In this document: piece by piece, positions 63,452 through 64,000 of the stretch | Position numbering within the stretch: the first letter of the stretch is position 1 | How the letters are laid out: each line of letters starts with the position of its first letter | Origin: Dromiciops gliroides | Lineage: Eukaryota; Chordata; Mammalia; Microbiotheria; Microbiotheriidae | Reading direction: 5' to 3' | Assembly: GCF_019393635.1 (NCBI RefSeq) | Contig: NC_057861.1 | Location: forward strand, 173,405,077-173,469,076 | DNA length: 64,000 nucleotides | Position numbers and translations under genes: made by a program | Notes under the pieces: model-generated | What the model was told of the DNA's origin: nothing | The model's database searches: none | What the model saw: only the letters and a program-made list of their open reading frames with translations

Positions 63452-64000
63452 CAAGGCCATTAGTATTTTTCTTAGTCCCAGCACCTGCCAGGGATGGCCC
63501 TAATGACAGGACATCTGTTTCAGTTCTATTTAGCTACCAATGGTATATTCAATCTATGTGCTAACCAACAAGAAGCTGCTGTCAATGAATACTCAAAAAG
63601 ACATTAGGAAACTCCAAACAGATTCTGTGACTATATTTGCTAATCACAGCATCATTTCCTTAAGCCATGAGCCTAATGTTTCATAAAAAAACAATCTTGG
63701 TCATCATTATAATCAGATTACTTTTCTGACTAGATTATATTCCCAAAGATAATGTCTAGCATTTATTTCCTTAATTGATCCTGCCCAAAGTGGAGATCTC
63801 CACCGTTGTCAACATGATTGAAGACTCTGAGGTCTGCCACTCCTGATGTTGGCTCACCAAGGAGTTTTCCCATATTGACACTCCTTGTTGATGCACTGTC
63901 ATCCTCATCAAATTGTCATCATTCTGGGGGAAGAAAAGGGAACAGCAATCCCTACATTTAATCAAGTCACAGAAATTCCTGTAGGAATGGTGATGAGGTT
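63452..64000. other. No recognised feature
   Basis: Complex AT-rich sequence to the window edge; no repeat, exon or RNA gene recognised. Confidence 0.45.

Overview
This 64 kb window looks like non-coding nuclear DNA from a marsupial, most likely an Australian one. The base composition is AT-rich and CpG-poor. The window is saturated with tRNA-headed SINEs whose 5' end reads GGGGCAGCTAGGTGGCACAG, the hallmark SINE head of marsupial genomes. I found no intact protein-coding exon, no RNA gene, no CpG island, and nothing that behaves like a bacterial or viral gene system. The long open frames lie in microsatellites or SINEs. The window is best read as gene desert or the inside of a very large intron.

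Four SINE types are used as labels below. Type A is short (about 150 bp): tRNA head, CORE-like middle, simple poly(A) tail (WSINE/WALLSI-like); about 19 copies, many with clear target-site duplications (TSDs), so it is the youngest family here. Type B has the same head and middle, but continues into a tail ending in a GACTGAA...AACAACAA block like RTE/BovB LINE ends (MAR1-like); 16 copies. Type C is the older L2-tailed CORE-SINE class (MIR/THER1-like), mostly degraded. Type E is an older class with a recurrent tail around CATTGGTAGAGGGA. One further copy at 39290-39606 joins the common head to a different long tail, shared with a separate element at 37185-37718.

Other layers are L2 LINE 3' ends (the clearest is 5215-6665, split by two SINEs), two marsupial L1 3' ends (34450-35310 minus, 53565-54281 plus), three small hAT-like non-autonomous DNA elements (9505-9803, 18225-18412, 52425-52735), a fourth probable copy at 62085-62417, and pieces of a long ancient repeat. 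Tetranucleotide, dinucleotide and one hexanucleotide array are long and numerous.

The one recognisable gene relic is a processed pseudogene of CDK2AP1 on the minus strand (about 22295-23430). A second, unrecognised, nearly open frame lies on the minus strand at 45313-45831.

The functional content is probably regulatory. Repeat-free blocks that look constrained are 60895-61235 (strongest), 14975-15500 (TEAD-like and AP-1 motifs), 12890-13260, 36400-36760, 55490-55760, 30285-30575, 59285-59495 and 2390-2760. Two CTCF-type motifs lie on the same strand at 18808 and 50079. These are predictions from sequence; conservation was not tested. I did not find a previously undescribed biological system.
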